Shown here one piece after another: positions 24,573 through 34,135 of a stretch of 40,093 nt of DNA; the first letter of the stretch is position 1, and each line of letters starts with the position of its first letter. Under the pieces are notes generated by a model. The model saw nothing but the letters and a program-made list of their open reading frames with translations, had not been told where the DNA came from and searched no databases. A program made the position numbers and the translations under genes. The DNA lies in NCBI GenBank assembly GCA_011176545.1, contig DUEN01000055.1, positions 1-40,093 on the forward strand, written 5' to 3'. The stretch comes from Caldilineae bacterium (lineage in GTDB: Bacteria > Chloroflexota > Anaerolineae > DUEN01).

Positions 24573-24703
24573 TATTCCAATATGAGCGGTTGGAACAACC
24601 AACACTAATTCCCTAGGTAAAAGCGCAGCGTCGCTGCCCAACACCTTAATTTTAGATTATCCCCGCTCCGTAGAGGTTTATGTCGCGTATGCCAATATGA
24701 GCG
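24573..24703. repeat. direct repeat pair TATnCCAATATGAGCG
   Basis: Copies at 24573-24588 and 24688-24703 match at 15 of 16 bases and are 115 nt apart. On the minus strand they read CGCTCATATTGG and sit upstream of ttuB, so they could be a regulator's binding sites or relics of a duplicated spacer. Confidence 0.5.
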
Positions 24704-24757
24704 ATAGTGTATCCCGACCGATTCTAACCGATACTCCTATAGCCGGTCAAACATACA

Positions 24758-24781
24758 AAGGGCGCACGATCGTGCGCCCTT
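24758..24781 (-). terminator. 24-bp palindrome after pckA, possible terminator
   Basis: Left half AAGGGCGCACGA is exactly mirrored. It begins 60 nt after the pckA stop codon and on the minus strand is followed by TGTATGTTTGACC. Its sequence resembles the 24530 palindrome, so it may be a repeat element used as a terminator. Confidence 0.5.
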
Positions 24782-24840
24782 AAACTCATACCAATGCACG
24801 TTTACGAAGACCATCGGAGGCACGTCCGGGCCAGGGCACC

Positions 24841-26424
24841 TCAGTCCACCCTGGGACCGGCCGCGCGCACCTCCTCTGGGACCTCTCTCGCGAACTGAGC
24901 GAAGTTCTCATGGAACATTCGCGCCAGCCTGCGCGCCTGCTCATCATACGCGGCGGGATCGTCCCACGTCTCCCGCACCCGCAGCACCTCAGGCGGCACA
25001 TTCGGGCACACCATGGGCACGCGCAGCCCGAAGATGGGATCCTCTTCCGAGGGCACATCATCCAGGGCTCCAGCCAGCGCCGCCCGCACCATCGCCCGCG
25101 TGTAGGCGATCTTCATGCGATGGCCGACGCCGAAGGGGCCGCCCGTCCACCCAGTGTTGACGAGCCAGACCTTGACGTTGTGCTTTCGGATCTTCTCCCC
25201 CAGGAGGTCCGCGTACACCTTGGGATGGAGCGCCATGAAGGGGGCGCCGAAGCACGTGCTAAACGTGGCCTGGGGCTCACTGACCCCCTTCTCAGTGCCG
25301 GCGACCTTCGCGGTATACCCGGATAGGAAGTGATACATGGCCTGCTCGGGTGTTAGCCGGGCGATGGGCGGCATCACGCCGAAGGCGTCCGCGGTCAGGA
25401 AGACCACATTGCTGGGATGGCCGGCCATGCCTGATTCCACGATATTGGGGAGGTAATTGACCGGATAGGACGCCCGCGTGTTCTCCGTCAGCGAATCATC
25501 GTCCAGGTCGATACGGCGGGTGCGGACATCCATGGCCACGTTCTCCAGGATGGTGCCGAAGCGCCGCGTCGTCTGATAGATCTCCGGCTCCGCCTCCGGC
25601 GAGAGGCGGATCACCTTGGCATAGCATCCCCGCTCGAAGTTGAAGATCCCGTCGTCGCTCCACCCGTGCTCGTCATCGCCGATGAGGGCCCGCTCCGATT
25701 CCGCCGAGAGGGTCGTCTTCCCCGTGCCGGAGAGCCCGAAGAACAGAGCGACGTCCCCCTTCGGCCCCACATTCGCGGAACAATGCATGGGCAAAACTCT
25801 TTGGAACGGCAGGAGGTAGTTCATGATGGTGAAGACGGATTTCTTGATCTCGCCCGCGTAGCTGGTTCCGCCGATCAGGACGAGCTTCTCACCGAAGTTG
25901 ATCAAGATGAAGACCTCAGAGTTAGTGCCGTCCACCTCGGGCATGGCGTGAAAGCGAGGCGCGTTGATGACCGTGAACTCGGGGATGTGCTCCTCCAGCT
26001 CCTCGGGTTGGGGCAGGATGAACATATTGCGCGCGAAGAGGTTGTGCCAGGCCGTCTCCGTGATGACGCGAATGGGCATCCGGTAACGCGGGTCCGCCCC
26101 CACGAAGCAATCCTGCACGAACAGGTCTTTACCCTGCAGGTAGGCCAACAGTCGCAGATAGAGCGTCCGGAAACGCTCCGGGTCGAATGGGCGATTGACA
26201 TCCCCCCACCAGATCTTGTCCTCGCTAGATGGCTCCCGCACGATGAATTTGTCATTGGGCGATCGCCCGGTGTGGTGTCCCGTTCGCACAACCAAAGGTC
26301 CCAGATGAGCCAACAATCCCTCGCGACGTCGAATGGCTTCCTCGTAAAGCGCAGGTGTCGAGAGATTCCAGTAAACCTGGTTGACGTTCTTAATGCCATG
26401 TGCTTCCAGAGGAACTTTCGGCAT
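24841..26424 (-). CDS. pckA: phosphoenolpyruvate carboxykinase (ATP)
   Basis: A 527-residue cytosolic enzyme interconverting oxaloacetate + ATP and PEP + CO2 + [19 protein letters not shown] near 47-62, the metal/substrate strand MHCSANVG, the P-loop [11 protein letters not shown] near 230-240, and [15 protein letters not shown] just after are the ATP-type signatures. The C-terminal [18 protein letters not shown] is also typical. Length matches the family. GGGAGGAAAGC precedes the ATG. Malate dehydrogenase is the upstream neighbour in the same orientation, but a terminator separates the two, so they are functionally linked yet transcribed apart. Confidence 0.97.
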   Translation of the reverse strand: MPKVPLEAHGIKNVNQVYWNLSTPALYEEAIRRREGLLAHLGPLVVRTGHHTGRSPNDKFIVREPSSEDKIWWGDVNRPFDPERFRTLYLRLLAYLQGKDLFVQDCFVGADPRYRMPIRVITETAWHNLFARNMFILPQPEELEEHIPEFTVINAPRFHAMPEVDGTNSEVFILINFGEKLVLIGGTSYAGEIKKSVFTIMNYLLPFQRVLPMHCSANVGPKGDVALFFGLSGTGKTTLSAESERALIGDDEHGWSDDGIFNFERGCYAKVIRLSPEAEPEIYQTTRRFGTILENVAMDVRTRRIDLDDDSLTENTRASYPVNYLPNIVESGMAGHPSNVVFLTADAFGVMPPIARLTPEQAMYHFLSGYTAKVAGTEKGVSEPQATFSTCFGAPFMALHPKVYADLLGEKIRKHNVKVWLVNTGWTGGPFGVGHRMKIAYTRAMVRAALAGALDDVPSEEDPIFGLRVPMVCPNVPPEVLRVRETWDDPAAYDEQARRLARMFHENFAQFAREVPEEVRAAGPRVD

Positions 26425-26465
26425 GCTTTCCTCCCTATTTATAGAGTTGTATCCGCTGAACTTTC

Positions 26466-26493
26466 AGAGGAACCACAAAGGACACAAAGAGCC
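26466..26493. repeat. AACCACAAAGGACACAAAGAG intergenic phrase
   Basis: A short low-information phrase (CAGAGGAACCACAAAGGACA) in the 183-nt gap between pckA and mdh. A related TTTTGCGGTT end lies 35 nt further. It is of the same style as the GCAGAG phrases at 6438 and 10667 and has no coding potential. Confidence 0.4.
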
Positions 26494-26538
26494 AAGGTTT
26501 TCAAAATGCATCTCTTCATTTGTACCTTTTGCGGTTAG

Positions 26539-26567
26539 AAAAAAAGAGGACAGTCACCTGCCCTCTT
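26539..26567 (-). terminator. rho-independent terminator of mdh
   Basis: On the minus strand AAGAGGGCAG and CTGTCCTCTT form a 10-bp stem (one G-U) around a GTGA loop, followed by a run of seven T that begins within the stem end. It lies 41 nt after the mdh stop codon. Confidence 0.92.
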
Positions 26568-26607
26568 CCTTGAGCGAATGTCCCGCAGCAATGCGTCAGG
26601 CTTTCCT

Positions 26608-27612
<1,005 letters not shown>

Positions 27613-28545
27613 TTAAGAGGCGGGGGACAGTTCCTCCACCATGGGGACTCGCGTCACCTCGGAGGCTTCCGACGCCAATACGCCGTCCGCGATCAAGACC
27701 GACCTCAAGGCGGCGATGGCCACCTCTAACATATCGAGATCGGGCTCGCGCGTCGTCAGGCGCTGCAACATCAGCCCCGGGAGCACGAACAGCCGCACGA
27801 CCGGATGCTCCTGATGAGAGGCGGAGAAGCGAATGAACTCATAGGCGACCCCAGCCACCACCGGGATGATGACGATCCGCGATAGCAGGCGCAGATACCA
27901 CTCCGGGAACTGCAACGGGATGTGAAAGAGGATCGCCAACACGAGCACGAACAGCAGGAAGCTCGTCCCACACCGGGTATGCGCCGTGGAGAAGCGCGCC
28001 ACCGCCGAAGGGCTCAGCTCCGCTCCCGCCTCCAGGGCGTTGATCGCCTTATGCTCGGCCCCGTGATAGGCGAAGACGCGCTGGATATCGGGCATCCGAC
28101 CTATCAGCCACACGTAGGCCAGAAACATCAACAGCCGGATGCCGCCTTCTATGGTGCTACTGGCCCAGGCGGACGGCCAGAAGCGCTCCAGCCACTGGGC
28201 GAGGGCCGACGGGATGAGGAAGAAGATCCCGATCCCCAAGGCCAGCGCCCCCGCGAGAGTGCCCCATGCGAGCGGACCGGAGAGCTCGGCCTCCTCCTCC
28301 GCCAGCGCGACGTCGGCCGACCAGAGCAGCGCCCGCATTCCCAGTCCCAGGGCATCCCACAGCGCGGTTAGGCCACGCAGAAAGGGCAACTTCCCCCAAC
28401 GGCTGGTATAGATGCGGGACGTCAGCGGCTCCTGGCGGATGACGATCTCTCCCTGCGGGTTACGCACGGCGACGGCCATATGAGTTCGGCCGCGCATCAT
28501 GACCCCCTCGATGACCGCCTGGCCGCCGTAATGGAACTTCGCCAC
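27613..28545 (-). CDS. DUF1385 (YqhQ-like) membrane protein
   Basis: A 310-residue integral membrane protein of unknown function. The conserved family marks are the N-terminal YGGQAVIEGVMMRG, the YHGAEHKAINALEAG segment near 160, and AHTRCGTSFLLFVL near 190. Four or five hydrophobic helices are visible (about 90-115, 135-155, 195-215, 220-240). Start is GTG at 28545 with GGGGGAGG 6-7 nt upstream. A large His/Glu-rich motif suggests an enzyme or metal site, but the family role is not established. Probably cotranscribed with mdh. Confidence 0.9.
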   Translation of the reverse strand: MAKFHYGGQAVIEGVMMRGRTHMAVAVRNPQGEIVIRQEPLTSRIYTSRWGKLPFLRGLTALWDALGLGMRALLWSADVALAEEEAELSGPLAWGTLAGALALGIGIFFLIPSALAQWLERFWPSAWASSTIEGGIRLLMFLAYVWLIGRMPDIQRVFAYHGAEHKAINALEAGAELSPSAVARFSTAHTRCGTSFLLFVLVLAILFHIPLQFPEWYLRLLSRIVIIPVVAGVAYEFIRFSASHQEHPVVRLFVLPGLMLQRLTTREPDLDMLEVAIAALRSVLIADGVLASEASEVTRVPMVEELSPAS

Positions 28546-28644
28546 GAAGCGCCTCCCCCAGAAGTGGCCCCATTCTACACGCGAGGCTGATCGCTGTCAA
28601 CCGACCATCGCGAGCCAAGGCTATGCCTAGTGCGCCCCGAGTAA

Positions 28645-28653
28645 AGTATACCA
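28645..28653 (-). promoter_or_regulatory. candidate extended -10 promoter for the DUF1385-mdh unit
   Basis: Minus strand TGGTATACT contains an extended -10 (TGn followed by TATACT, one base off consensus), 100 nt ahead of the GTG start. No good -35 is seen, as is common for extended -10 promoters. Confidence 0.35.
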
Positions 28654-28697
28654 CTTTGCAACAACCACGGTTGAGTGCAGGGCCATCTTGCGCTTCA

Positions 28698-28727
28698 TTG
28701 CCCAGGATTACATTCATATGCTATGAT
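28698..28727 (+). promoter_or_regulatory. candidate promoter of the membrane glycosyltransferase-like gene
   Basis: TTGCCC (28698-28703) and TATGAT (28722-28727) are 18 nt apart, 43 nt before the ATG at 28770. This pairs with the opposite-facing element at 28645 in a divergent intergenic region that otherwise shows nothing. Confidence 0.5.
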
Positions 28728-28769
28728 TTGGGTCGAATAACCAAGCACTGAGCGCCGTGAGGAGGAGCG

Positions 28770-30272
28770 ATGAATGCGGCAGAGAGTTACCCCCGCGGGC
28801 GCGTTACCCTGACTCACTTATGGTATGTGCTACCTGCTTTCATGCTGCTTGCTGTCATTTGGGGATTTGGGGAAATCACCCCTGCCGATTTTTGGTGGCA
28901 CATCCGGACAGGACAGGTGATCCTAGAACTCCGTCGTATCCCTCGCATTGACCTCTATTCATTCACCCACATGGGTGAGCCTTGGATGTATCAGTCTTGG
29001 CTTATGGAAATTATCCTGTATCTGATTTATCGTGCTGGAGGAGCCCCTCTGACCCTGCTCGCCCATGGATTGTTCATCACCACTGGTTACCTATTTTTGC
29101 AGAAAGCCCTCCTTCTCATTGCTCCACGTGATGCCCGCGTGAGCGCCACGATCACGATCGCGGTCGCGGTGCTCAGCATGCAAAACTGGGCCGTACGCCC
29201 TCAAAGCATTTCATTTACGTTGTTCGGATTGGTGATGTATCTCCTGACCCGGTATCAGCGCCTCGGTGGTCGTGTCCTGTGGTGGCTTCCACCTGTGTTC
29301 CTGATCTGGGCCAACGCTCACGGAGGATTCATTTTCGGTTTAGGATTACTGGGATGCTTCACGCTCAGTCACATATGGGAGACCTATCGCTCCAACCGTA
29401 CCTGGGCAATCAGCGAGGTTATCCTCCCCATCGCGCTAGCGCTGCTTGTTTTAGCCATCAACCCCGCAGGGCCTATAGGACTCGTCAATTACGTGCTAGG
29501 CTTTGTGCGTCATCCTATTACACGTTCCTACAATATGGAATTCCAACCCCTCTCTGTCCGAACATTTACCGGCGCCTCATTCGTCGTCCTCGTAGTCCTG
29601 TTAATAGCTATTCTAATACGCAAGCATTATTGCCCCAACCTTTTTGAATCGTTATGCCTTCTTGTGTTTGGGACATTAGCCTTGTGGGCGATACGTAACC
29701 CTCCCTGGTTCGGGTTCGTGGCGGCACCGGTGGCAGCACGGGCGCTGGCCATGAGGCCCACGGCTAAACAGAGGATCTCACTAGGGAATTATCAAATCAA
29801 CAGGCTTCTCCTCCTCTGTTTAATCGTGTTAGATATCATTTGCCTACCTTGGTTTCGCGCCGCCCTTCCCCGGTGGGGTGAACGTCATGGAGTGATCAGG
29901 CAATACACCCCTGTCGACGCTACCACCTATGCATGCGAGCACCTCCCCTCTAATGCGCGCGTTTTCAATGAAATGGAATACGGAAGTTACATTATCTGGG
30001 CATGCCCCCAGCTCCCTGTCTTCATTGATACTCGCTTTGAGTTGTATTCACCAGATGAGTGGGAGGAGTATTTAGCCATTAGCTATGCGCGATACGACTG
30101 GCAACGCATACTAGATCAATACAAAATTACCCACCTGTTTCTTCATCCTGAGAGACAAGAAAATCTTATCAACGCAGCGACAGAGTCTCCATACTGGCAG
30201 CTCATCTACCAGGATGATGTGAGCGTGATCTTCGCCCGATCCGATCGCTTCCCCCAAATAAGCGCAAAATAG
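28770..30272 (+). CDS. polytopic membrane protein, GT-C glycosyltransferase-like
   Basis: A 500-residue protein with about ten hydrophobic helices and a soluble C-terminal part from about 380. Near the N-terminus, between helices 1 and 2, it has PADFWWHIRTGQVILELRRI and PWMYQSWLMEI, an acidic/aromatic loop of the kind that carries the catalytic Asp in GT-C enzymes using polyprenyl-phosphate sugars. The C-terminal part has NARVFNEMEYGSYIIWACP and DTRFELYS, typical of this uncharacterised group. AGGAGGAG precedes the ATG. Base composition is visibly more AT-rich than the genes up to 28545. The glycosyltransferase call is inference from topology and the loop. Confidence 0.6.
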   Translation: MNAAESYPRGRVTLTHLWYVLPAFMLLAVIWGFGEITPADFWWHIRTGQVILELRRIPRIDLYSFTHMGEPWMYQSWLMEIILYLIYRAGGAPLTLLAHGLFITTGYLFLQKALLLIAPRDARVSATITIAVAVLSMQNWAVRPQSISFTLFGLVMYLLTRYQRLGGRVLWWLPPVFLIWANAHGGFIFGLGLLGCFTLSHIWETYRSNRTWAISEVILPIALALLVLAINPAGPIGLVNYVLGFVRHPITRSYNMEFQPLSVRTFTGASFVVLVVLLIAILIRKHYCPNLFESLCLLVFGTLALWAIRNPPWFGFVAAPVAARALAMRPTAKQRISLGNYQINRLLLLCLIVLDIICLPWFRAALPRWGERHGVIRQYTPVDATTYACEHLPSNARVFNEMEYGSYIIWACPQLPVFIDTRFELYSPDEWEEYLAISYARYDWQRILDQYKITHLFLHPERQENLINAATESPYWQLIYQDDVSVIFARSDRFPQISAK

Positions 30273-30469
30273 CGCAAGATGGATGAAGGAGGTTCGGGAT
30301 CTTAACCATGCCTTAGAGCACCAGGCAGTGCTCTCCCAATGATGACAAATGATAGCCCAGCATCTGTAGCTATAAGCGGAGCTGGGTGCTCAAGTCAACT
30401 GGAACTCAGCTAATCAAGTTATCCTACTGGCCGAAGTACGGCCTTCAATTAACCGCCGGATAAGCAGCC

Positions 30470-31987
30470 ATGTCTCAGATAGAAGAAAGAATAATAAATA
30501 ACGCCCTTTGGATGGGGCTAATCTTAACCCTGTTTTTTTTCCTCTACATCACAACTTCAACACTCCTCTTCCCATATGGTTTAGATTATGGGGAAGCCCC
30601 TTTGATTGACCAAGCTAAACGACTCATCGCCCATGAGGAAATCTACAAAGCGAACCTAGATGAACCCCCATACGTGATAAGTAATTATCCGCCTTTGTAC
30701 ATCAGCCTCATCAGTATATTGGGTATTCTAACCAATTTACCCCTCTTGCAAGTAGGCCGCGCGATCTCCCTTGTTTCGAGCCTAACAAGCGCCTTCATCA
30801 TTGGCAAGTTCGCCTCTCATCTGTCTAAGCGTCGGTTATCCGGAATGGTGGCGGCGGCACTCTTTCTTGGCCATCCTTTCGTCACGATTTGGTCTCCACT
30901 CGCCCGGGTTGACCTGTTAGCGCTGGGATTGAGCTTGACAGCACTCTGGATCCTCTACACTCGATGGGACTCTTGGCCTTGGTTAGCTGTAGCCGCTTTA
31001 TGCCTCCTAGGCGCTATCTATACCCGGCAAACTTACGCCTTAGCTGCCCCAGTAGCAAGTGCTGTCTGGCTCTGGAAAAATAATCGCCTGCGAGCCTTGA
31101 TTTTTATTACAAGTCTAGTGGGCTCTTGCCTCGCTCTATTCATGGTGCTAAATACCCTGACACGAGGAGGATTCTATATCAATGTAATTACAGCCAACGT
31201 TAACCCCTATCGTTTAGAGAGGATGTTGTCAATGAACGGGATGTTCATTCAAGTGTGGCCGTTTGTTATCTTTACAGCTCCGATACAGATCATCCGGGAA
31301 GTAAAGAGAAAAGACCACTATGAGCGTGAGGCGAGTAGAAGATCCTTTATCCTTTATGGGTTGTTACCCTACACCTGCGGAGCTCTCCTATCCTCCTTTA
31401 CAGTAGGCAAGGTTGGCTCCAATGTCAACTATTTCCTAGAACTGAGCAGCGCTCTGGCAATTTGGATTGGATGCTCAACTGCAAAGCCTATGAGCAAAGT
31501 GACCATCCGCAAGGGACAAATAATCTTATCATTGCTGATATTATGTCAAATCATATGGTCGTTAACGGCCAATTGGCTAATATCCTATCGTGTAATAACA
31601 GAAAAATGGAGCAAGCTATCTGAGTATGAAGAGGTCTTCCAAGAGGTACGACAGGCGGCCTCAAGAGGCCCAATCCTGGCAGATGATTACCTGTTTATGG
31701 TTATACTCGCAGGCCAACGTATATATTATCAGCCTTTTGAGTATTACCAGCTATACAATGCAGGGATATGGACTCCGACAAATCTTGTAGCAGAAATTCA
31801 AGACCGCAAATTCTCCCTGGTACTGCTAAATAAGCCTGGGAGCCATCTGTATCAAGAACGGTGGCCAAGCTCAATCACTCAAGCCATTAAAGACAATTAC
31901 ATCGAGAAGAAGCGGTGGGGAGAGCTAATAGCTTATGAACCGAAGTCTTCCTCACTAAACACCTCTCCCACGATCTCCGTCCCGTAA
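30470..31987 (+). CDS. polytopic membrane protein, GT-C (GT39/PMT-like) glycosyltransferase candidate
   Basis: A 505-residue protein with around ten to twelve hydrophobic helices. The first loop has LDYGEAPLIDQAKRLIAHEEIY and PPYVISNYPPLY, the acidic motif and Asn-Tyr-Pro-Pro element seen in PMT_2/GT-C proteins. IYTRQTYALAAPVA near 185 is also characteristic. It follows the previous membrane protein by about 200 nt, including three short hairpins near 30320-30460, and has a weak ribosome site (GGATAAG). The region is AT-rich. The two genes may glycosylate surface polymers or pilins of the adjacent tad locus; that link is position-based only. Confidence 0.6.
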   Translation: MSQIEERIINNALWMGLILTLFFFLYITTSTLLFPYGLDYGEAPLIDQAKRLIAHEEIYKANLDEPPYVISNYPPLYISLISILGILTNLPLLQVGRAISLVSSLTSAFIIGKFASHLSKRRLSGMVAAALFLGHPFVTIWSPLARVDLLALGLSLTALWILYTRWDSWPWLAVAALCLLGAIYTRQTYALAAPVASAVWLWKNNRLRALIFITSLVGSCLALFMVLNTLTRGGFYINVITANVNPYRLERMLSMNGMFIQVWPFVIFTAPIQIIREVKRKDHYEREASRRSFILYGLLPYTCGALLSSFTVGKVGSNVNYFLELSSALAIWIGCSTAKPMSKVTIRKGQIILSLLILCQIIWSLTANWLISYRVITEKWSKLSEYEEVFQEVRQAASRGPILADDYLFMVILAGQRIYYQPFEYYQLYNAGIWTPTNLVAEIQDRKFSLVLLNKPGSHLYQERWPSSITQAIKDNYIEKKRWGELIAYEPKSSSLNTSPTISVP

Positions 31988-32323
31988 ACCACGAAATTGG
32001 GGCAAGACGCTTGTTGGGTAGTCTCCCTCGTGAGTGTTGTTAGGTCATGAATCGCCCCTCCCAATCGTCTCCTACCCCCTTGAGATATGGGTTATGGGAG
32101 AGTCCTCATTGACCATGCCCTCTCGTACGCCACGCGAAGTCAAACACGGTTCTGCGCACATCGCGCCACGCCTCGCCATACGTTAGAAAATCGCCAATTT
32201 GCCCTTGGACTCCAGTACCATTGCTTTCCGAGCCGAGAGGTCGTATATTGAAGGCGCAAACGAGGAAATAAAAGCCCTCGATCGCAAAAAACCTAAAAGG
32301 TATTTCTTCAAGGAGGGAGAAAA
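31988..32323 (+). other. 336-nt spacer and leader upstream of flp
   Basis: No gene is seen. The distal 60 nt (32256-32323) are A-rich and contain a small hairpin CGAGG...CCTCG (loop of 10 nt) and ACCT-AAA-AGGT, then the ribosome site AAGGAGGGAG before flp. The earlier part up to the promoter at 32221 shows no motif I can name. Confidence 0.5.
32221..32249 (+). promoter_or_regulatory. promoter of the flp/tad operon
   Basis: TTGCTT (32221-32226) and TATATT (32244-32249, one mismatch) are spaced by 17 nt. The start would be near 32256, leaving a 68-nt leader to the flp ATG. Confidence 0.6.
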
Positions 32324-32512
32324 ATGCGAGGACTAATTGATCTGCTCCACTGGGCTAAAGAATGGCTGAATCTGAGTAATGGTGAGCATGGCCAGGACCT
32401 AACTGAGTATGGTCTCATCATCGCATTGGTTGCCATTGTGGCTATCGCTACGCTGACGACATTAGGGACCAATATCTCCAGCGTTCTTGGCAGTATCGCT
32501 AGTGCGCTCTAA
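32324..32512 (+). CDS. flp: Flp/Fap-type pilin
   Basis: A 62-residue prepilin of the Tad system. The leader is about 23 residues and ends in EHG; cleavage after G23 would give QDLTEYGLIIALVAIVAIAT, with E28-Y29 in the GxxxxEY Flp motif. The remainder is a single hydrophobic helix and a short tail (TTLGTNISSVLGSIASAL). A strong AAGGAGG precedes the ATG. It is followed by a hairpin at 32568-32603 that may keep pilin mRNA in excess over the downstream assembly genes. The peptidase that cuts it is not in the window. Confidence 0.92.
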   Translation: MRGLIDLLHWAKEWLNLSNGEHGQDLTEYGLIIALVAIVAIATLTTLGTNISSVLGSIASAL

Positions 32513-32567
32513 GGAGGAACCAGGGGATAAGGAGCGAGAGCTCGATATTGGCAAGATCAACAAAGAG

Positions 32568-32603
32568 CAAGGGGGTCCTGGGCCAATGCCTGGGACCCCT
32601 TTG
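32568..32603 (+). terminator. hairpin between flp and tadE (partial terminator or stabiliser)
   Basis: A 15-bp stem with three G-U pairs (arms 32568-32582 and 32589-32603, core GGGGTCC/GGACCCC) encloses a 6-nt loop. Only three T follow, so it is more likely a leaky terminator or a 3' mRNA stabiliser for the abundant pilin. Confidence 0.6.
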
Positions 32604-32620
32604 CTACAAGGGGCGCTGAT

Positions 32621-32989
32621 ATGCGCAAGGAATGGGGGCAGAATCTAGTTGAATTGGCATTGGTATTGCCATTACTACTATTCATTATTGGGATGGCGGT
32701 CGATGTAGGCCGAGGCATGCAGGCTTATGTCGTGATCCAGAACGCCGCCCGAGAAGCGGCGCGCTATGCCTCGGCTCATCCATCCGATACGAACGGGATC
32801 ATGGATATCGCCATGGCGGAGGTCCAACGTGGGGGCCTACACTCAGCTAACGTAACGATCAGCGTGACCGGATCGGGGGAAGGGAATCCTGTCCACGTCA
32901 CAGTGGTATATCATTTGCCTGTCATCTTCACCCTATTAGGGAGATCTCAACTCACTCTGCAAACCAGTGCAGAGGCAGTAATCTACTAA
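32621..32989 (+). CDS. TadE-like pseudopilin
   Basis: A 122-residue protein with the short TadE N-terminus (MRKEWGQNLVELALVLPLL), where the Gly-x3-V-Glu segment and the following helix mimic a prepilin cleavage site, and a small soluble domain of beta strands. TadE/F pseudopilins are needed for Flp pilus assembly and are processed by the same peptidase. AAGGGG lies 9-10 nt before the ATG. A second TadE-like gene begins after 5 nt. Confidence 0.87.
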   Translation: MRKEWGQNLVELALVLPLLLFIIGMAVDVGRGMQAYVVIQNAAREAARYASAHPSDTNGIMDIAMAEVQRGGLHSANVTISVTGSGEGNPVHVTVVYHLPVIFTLLGRSQLTLQTSAEAVIY

Positions 32990-32994
32990 AGGCC

Positions 32995-33387
32995 ATGTTC
33001 CTCCTACGGATGTTTAACAAGGACGGTGGGCAAAGCGCTGTTGAATTCGCGGCTACGTTTCTCTTCTTCATCGTGCTCATTATGACCGTCCTTGACCTGG
33101 GCCGCGGGATCTATGCCTATACGACCATCGCTGCTGCGGCTCAGAGTGGCGCGCGATATGGCATTGTCAACCCAGATGATATCTCTGGGATCCAAAACGC
33201 TGTCGTCAGAAACGCCATCGGACTCGATCCCTCGAACATCGTAGTGAGCGTATCCTATCCAACATCTGACGTCGTCGCTGTCACGGTTAGATATGACTTC
33301 GCTGTGATCACGCCGCTGCTTGAACCCATGGTAGGTAACAACGGAGTCATCAGGCTGGAAGTGACGGCGGCGATGCAGCAATACTGA
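32995..33387 (+). CDS. second TadE-like pseudopilin (TadF-type)
   Basis: A 130-residue protein: MFLLRMFNKDGGQSAVEFAATFLFF with the G-Q-S-x-V-E processing region, a membrane helix, the common TadE stretch AAAAQSGARYGI, and a soluble beta domain. It is a distinct gene from the preceding one, not a duplicate, with only the N-terminal part similar. The 5-nt spacing implies translational coupling and equal amounts. Confidence 0.87.
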   Translation: MFLLRMFNKDGGQSAVEFAATFLFFIVLIMTVLDLGRGIYAYTTIAAAAQSGARYGIVNPDDISGIQNAVVRNAIGLDPSNIVVSVSYPTSDVVAVTVRYDFAVITPLLEPMVGNNGVIRLEVTAAMQQY

Positions 33388-33450
33388 ATTTATTCACAGC
33401 CTTTTTAGGAAAAGCTCAGGACTCAATTTGCAGAGAGGGGAATTAACCAA

Positions 33451-34089
33451 ATGAGCGCGAAGACCAAGTTGCTGAGAATGACCAGCGCACTGAACACTTA
33501 TAAACAATCACGACGTGAGTGGGCCATTAATATTTTAGCTGCGGTTTATTGGGCCATTTACGCCATGGCCTACCTTCAAAGGTCCTTAAGTTCGCGCGAT
33601 TTCATGAGCCTAGGACTGGGCGCTTATTACTCTCTCGTTGTATGGCTCTTTATTACTCGAGAGCCAGCTAAACGCAGTGCCTCATGGCCAGTGACGATCT
33701 TCGTTCTCTGTAGCATGATCCTGCCAGTTATCGGTCTCGCTCCTTCTTCCCAAGGGTTTCCGGTGTTGGGAGGCTTTGCTCAAGGATTAGGCCTGATTGG
33801 TATGTTTGCAGCTACCGCCTCCCTAGGAAGAAGTTTCGCAATCGCCCCGGCCGATCGCGGATTACGCACAAACGGCCTATATCGCTGGATCCGACATCCT
33901 TTATATGCTAGCGAATTGCTGTTTTATGTAGGATACCTTCTAGCCAACTGGTCATGGCGAAATGGGCTAGTACTCATCGTCGCCGTTATTTTTGTCATGA
34001 TCCGTATCCATCTCGAAGAGCAACTGATCGAAGGCTATCAGCAGTATGCAGAACGTGTTCGCTGGCGTCTCATTCCAAGGGTGTGGTGA
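33451..34089 (+). CDS. isoprenylcysteine carboxyl methyltransferase-like membrane protein
   Basis: A 212-residue integral membrane protein of the ICMT/PEMT fold. Membrane helices are near 25-45, 50-68, 80-100, 105-125 and 160-185. The cofactor site is LRTNGLYRWIRHPLYASELL (about 145-165), with the C-terminal HLEEQLIEGYQQYAERVRWRLIP containing the E-E pair and aromatic/basic end typical for S-adenosylmethionine-dependent members. It lies between tadE-like and tadG genes with AGAGGGG before the ATG and stops 46 nt before tadG. It is more AT-rich than its neighbours. Possible substrates are lipids, quinones or a pilus component; the location is suggestive, not proof. Confidence 0.8.
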   Translation: MSAKTKLLRMTSALNTYKQSRREWAINILAAVYWAIYAMAYLQRSLSSRDFMSLGLGAYYSLVVWLFITREPAKRSASWPVTIFVLCSMILPVIGLAPSSQGFPVLGGFAQGLGLIGMFAATASLGRSFAIAPADRGLRTNGLYRWIRHPLYASELLFYVGYLLANWSWRNGLVLIVAVIFVMIRIHLEEQLIEGYQQYAERVRWRLIPRVW

Positions 34090-34135
34090 CTCTGTAAGAG
34101 CACCTGAGGAAACTCCCTTATGGAGAGGCTTGCAG

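Larger units (their letters stand above)
24477..24840. other. 364-nt intergenic region between ttuB and pckA
   Basis: There is no gene. It contains the perfect palindromes at 24530-24555 and 24758-24781, a pair of near-identical CCAATATGAGCG direct repeats (24573-24588 and 24688-24703), and a small GCAGC/GCTGC hairpin near 24630. It must hold the promoter of the ttuB operon and the end of the pckA transcript; I could not pin a convincing promoter. Confidence 0.6.

Noticed and set aside
32256-32323. c-di-GMP (GEMM) riboswitch upstream of flp
   Set aside because: The fragments CGCAAAC and CCTAAAAGGT recall pieces of the motif, but the conserved two-helix arrangement is missing and the predicted start leaves too little RNA.
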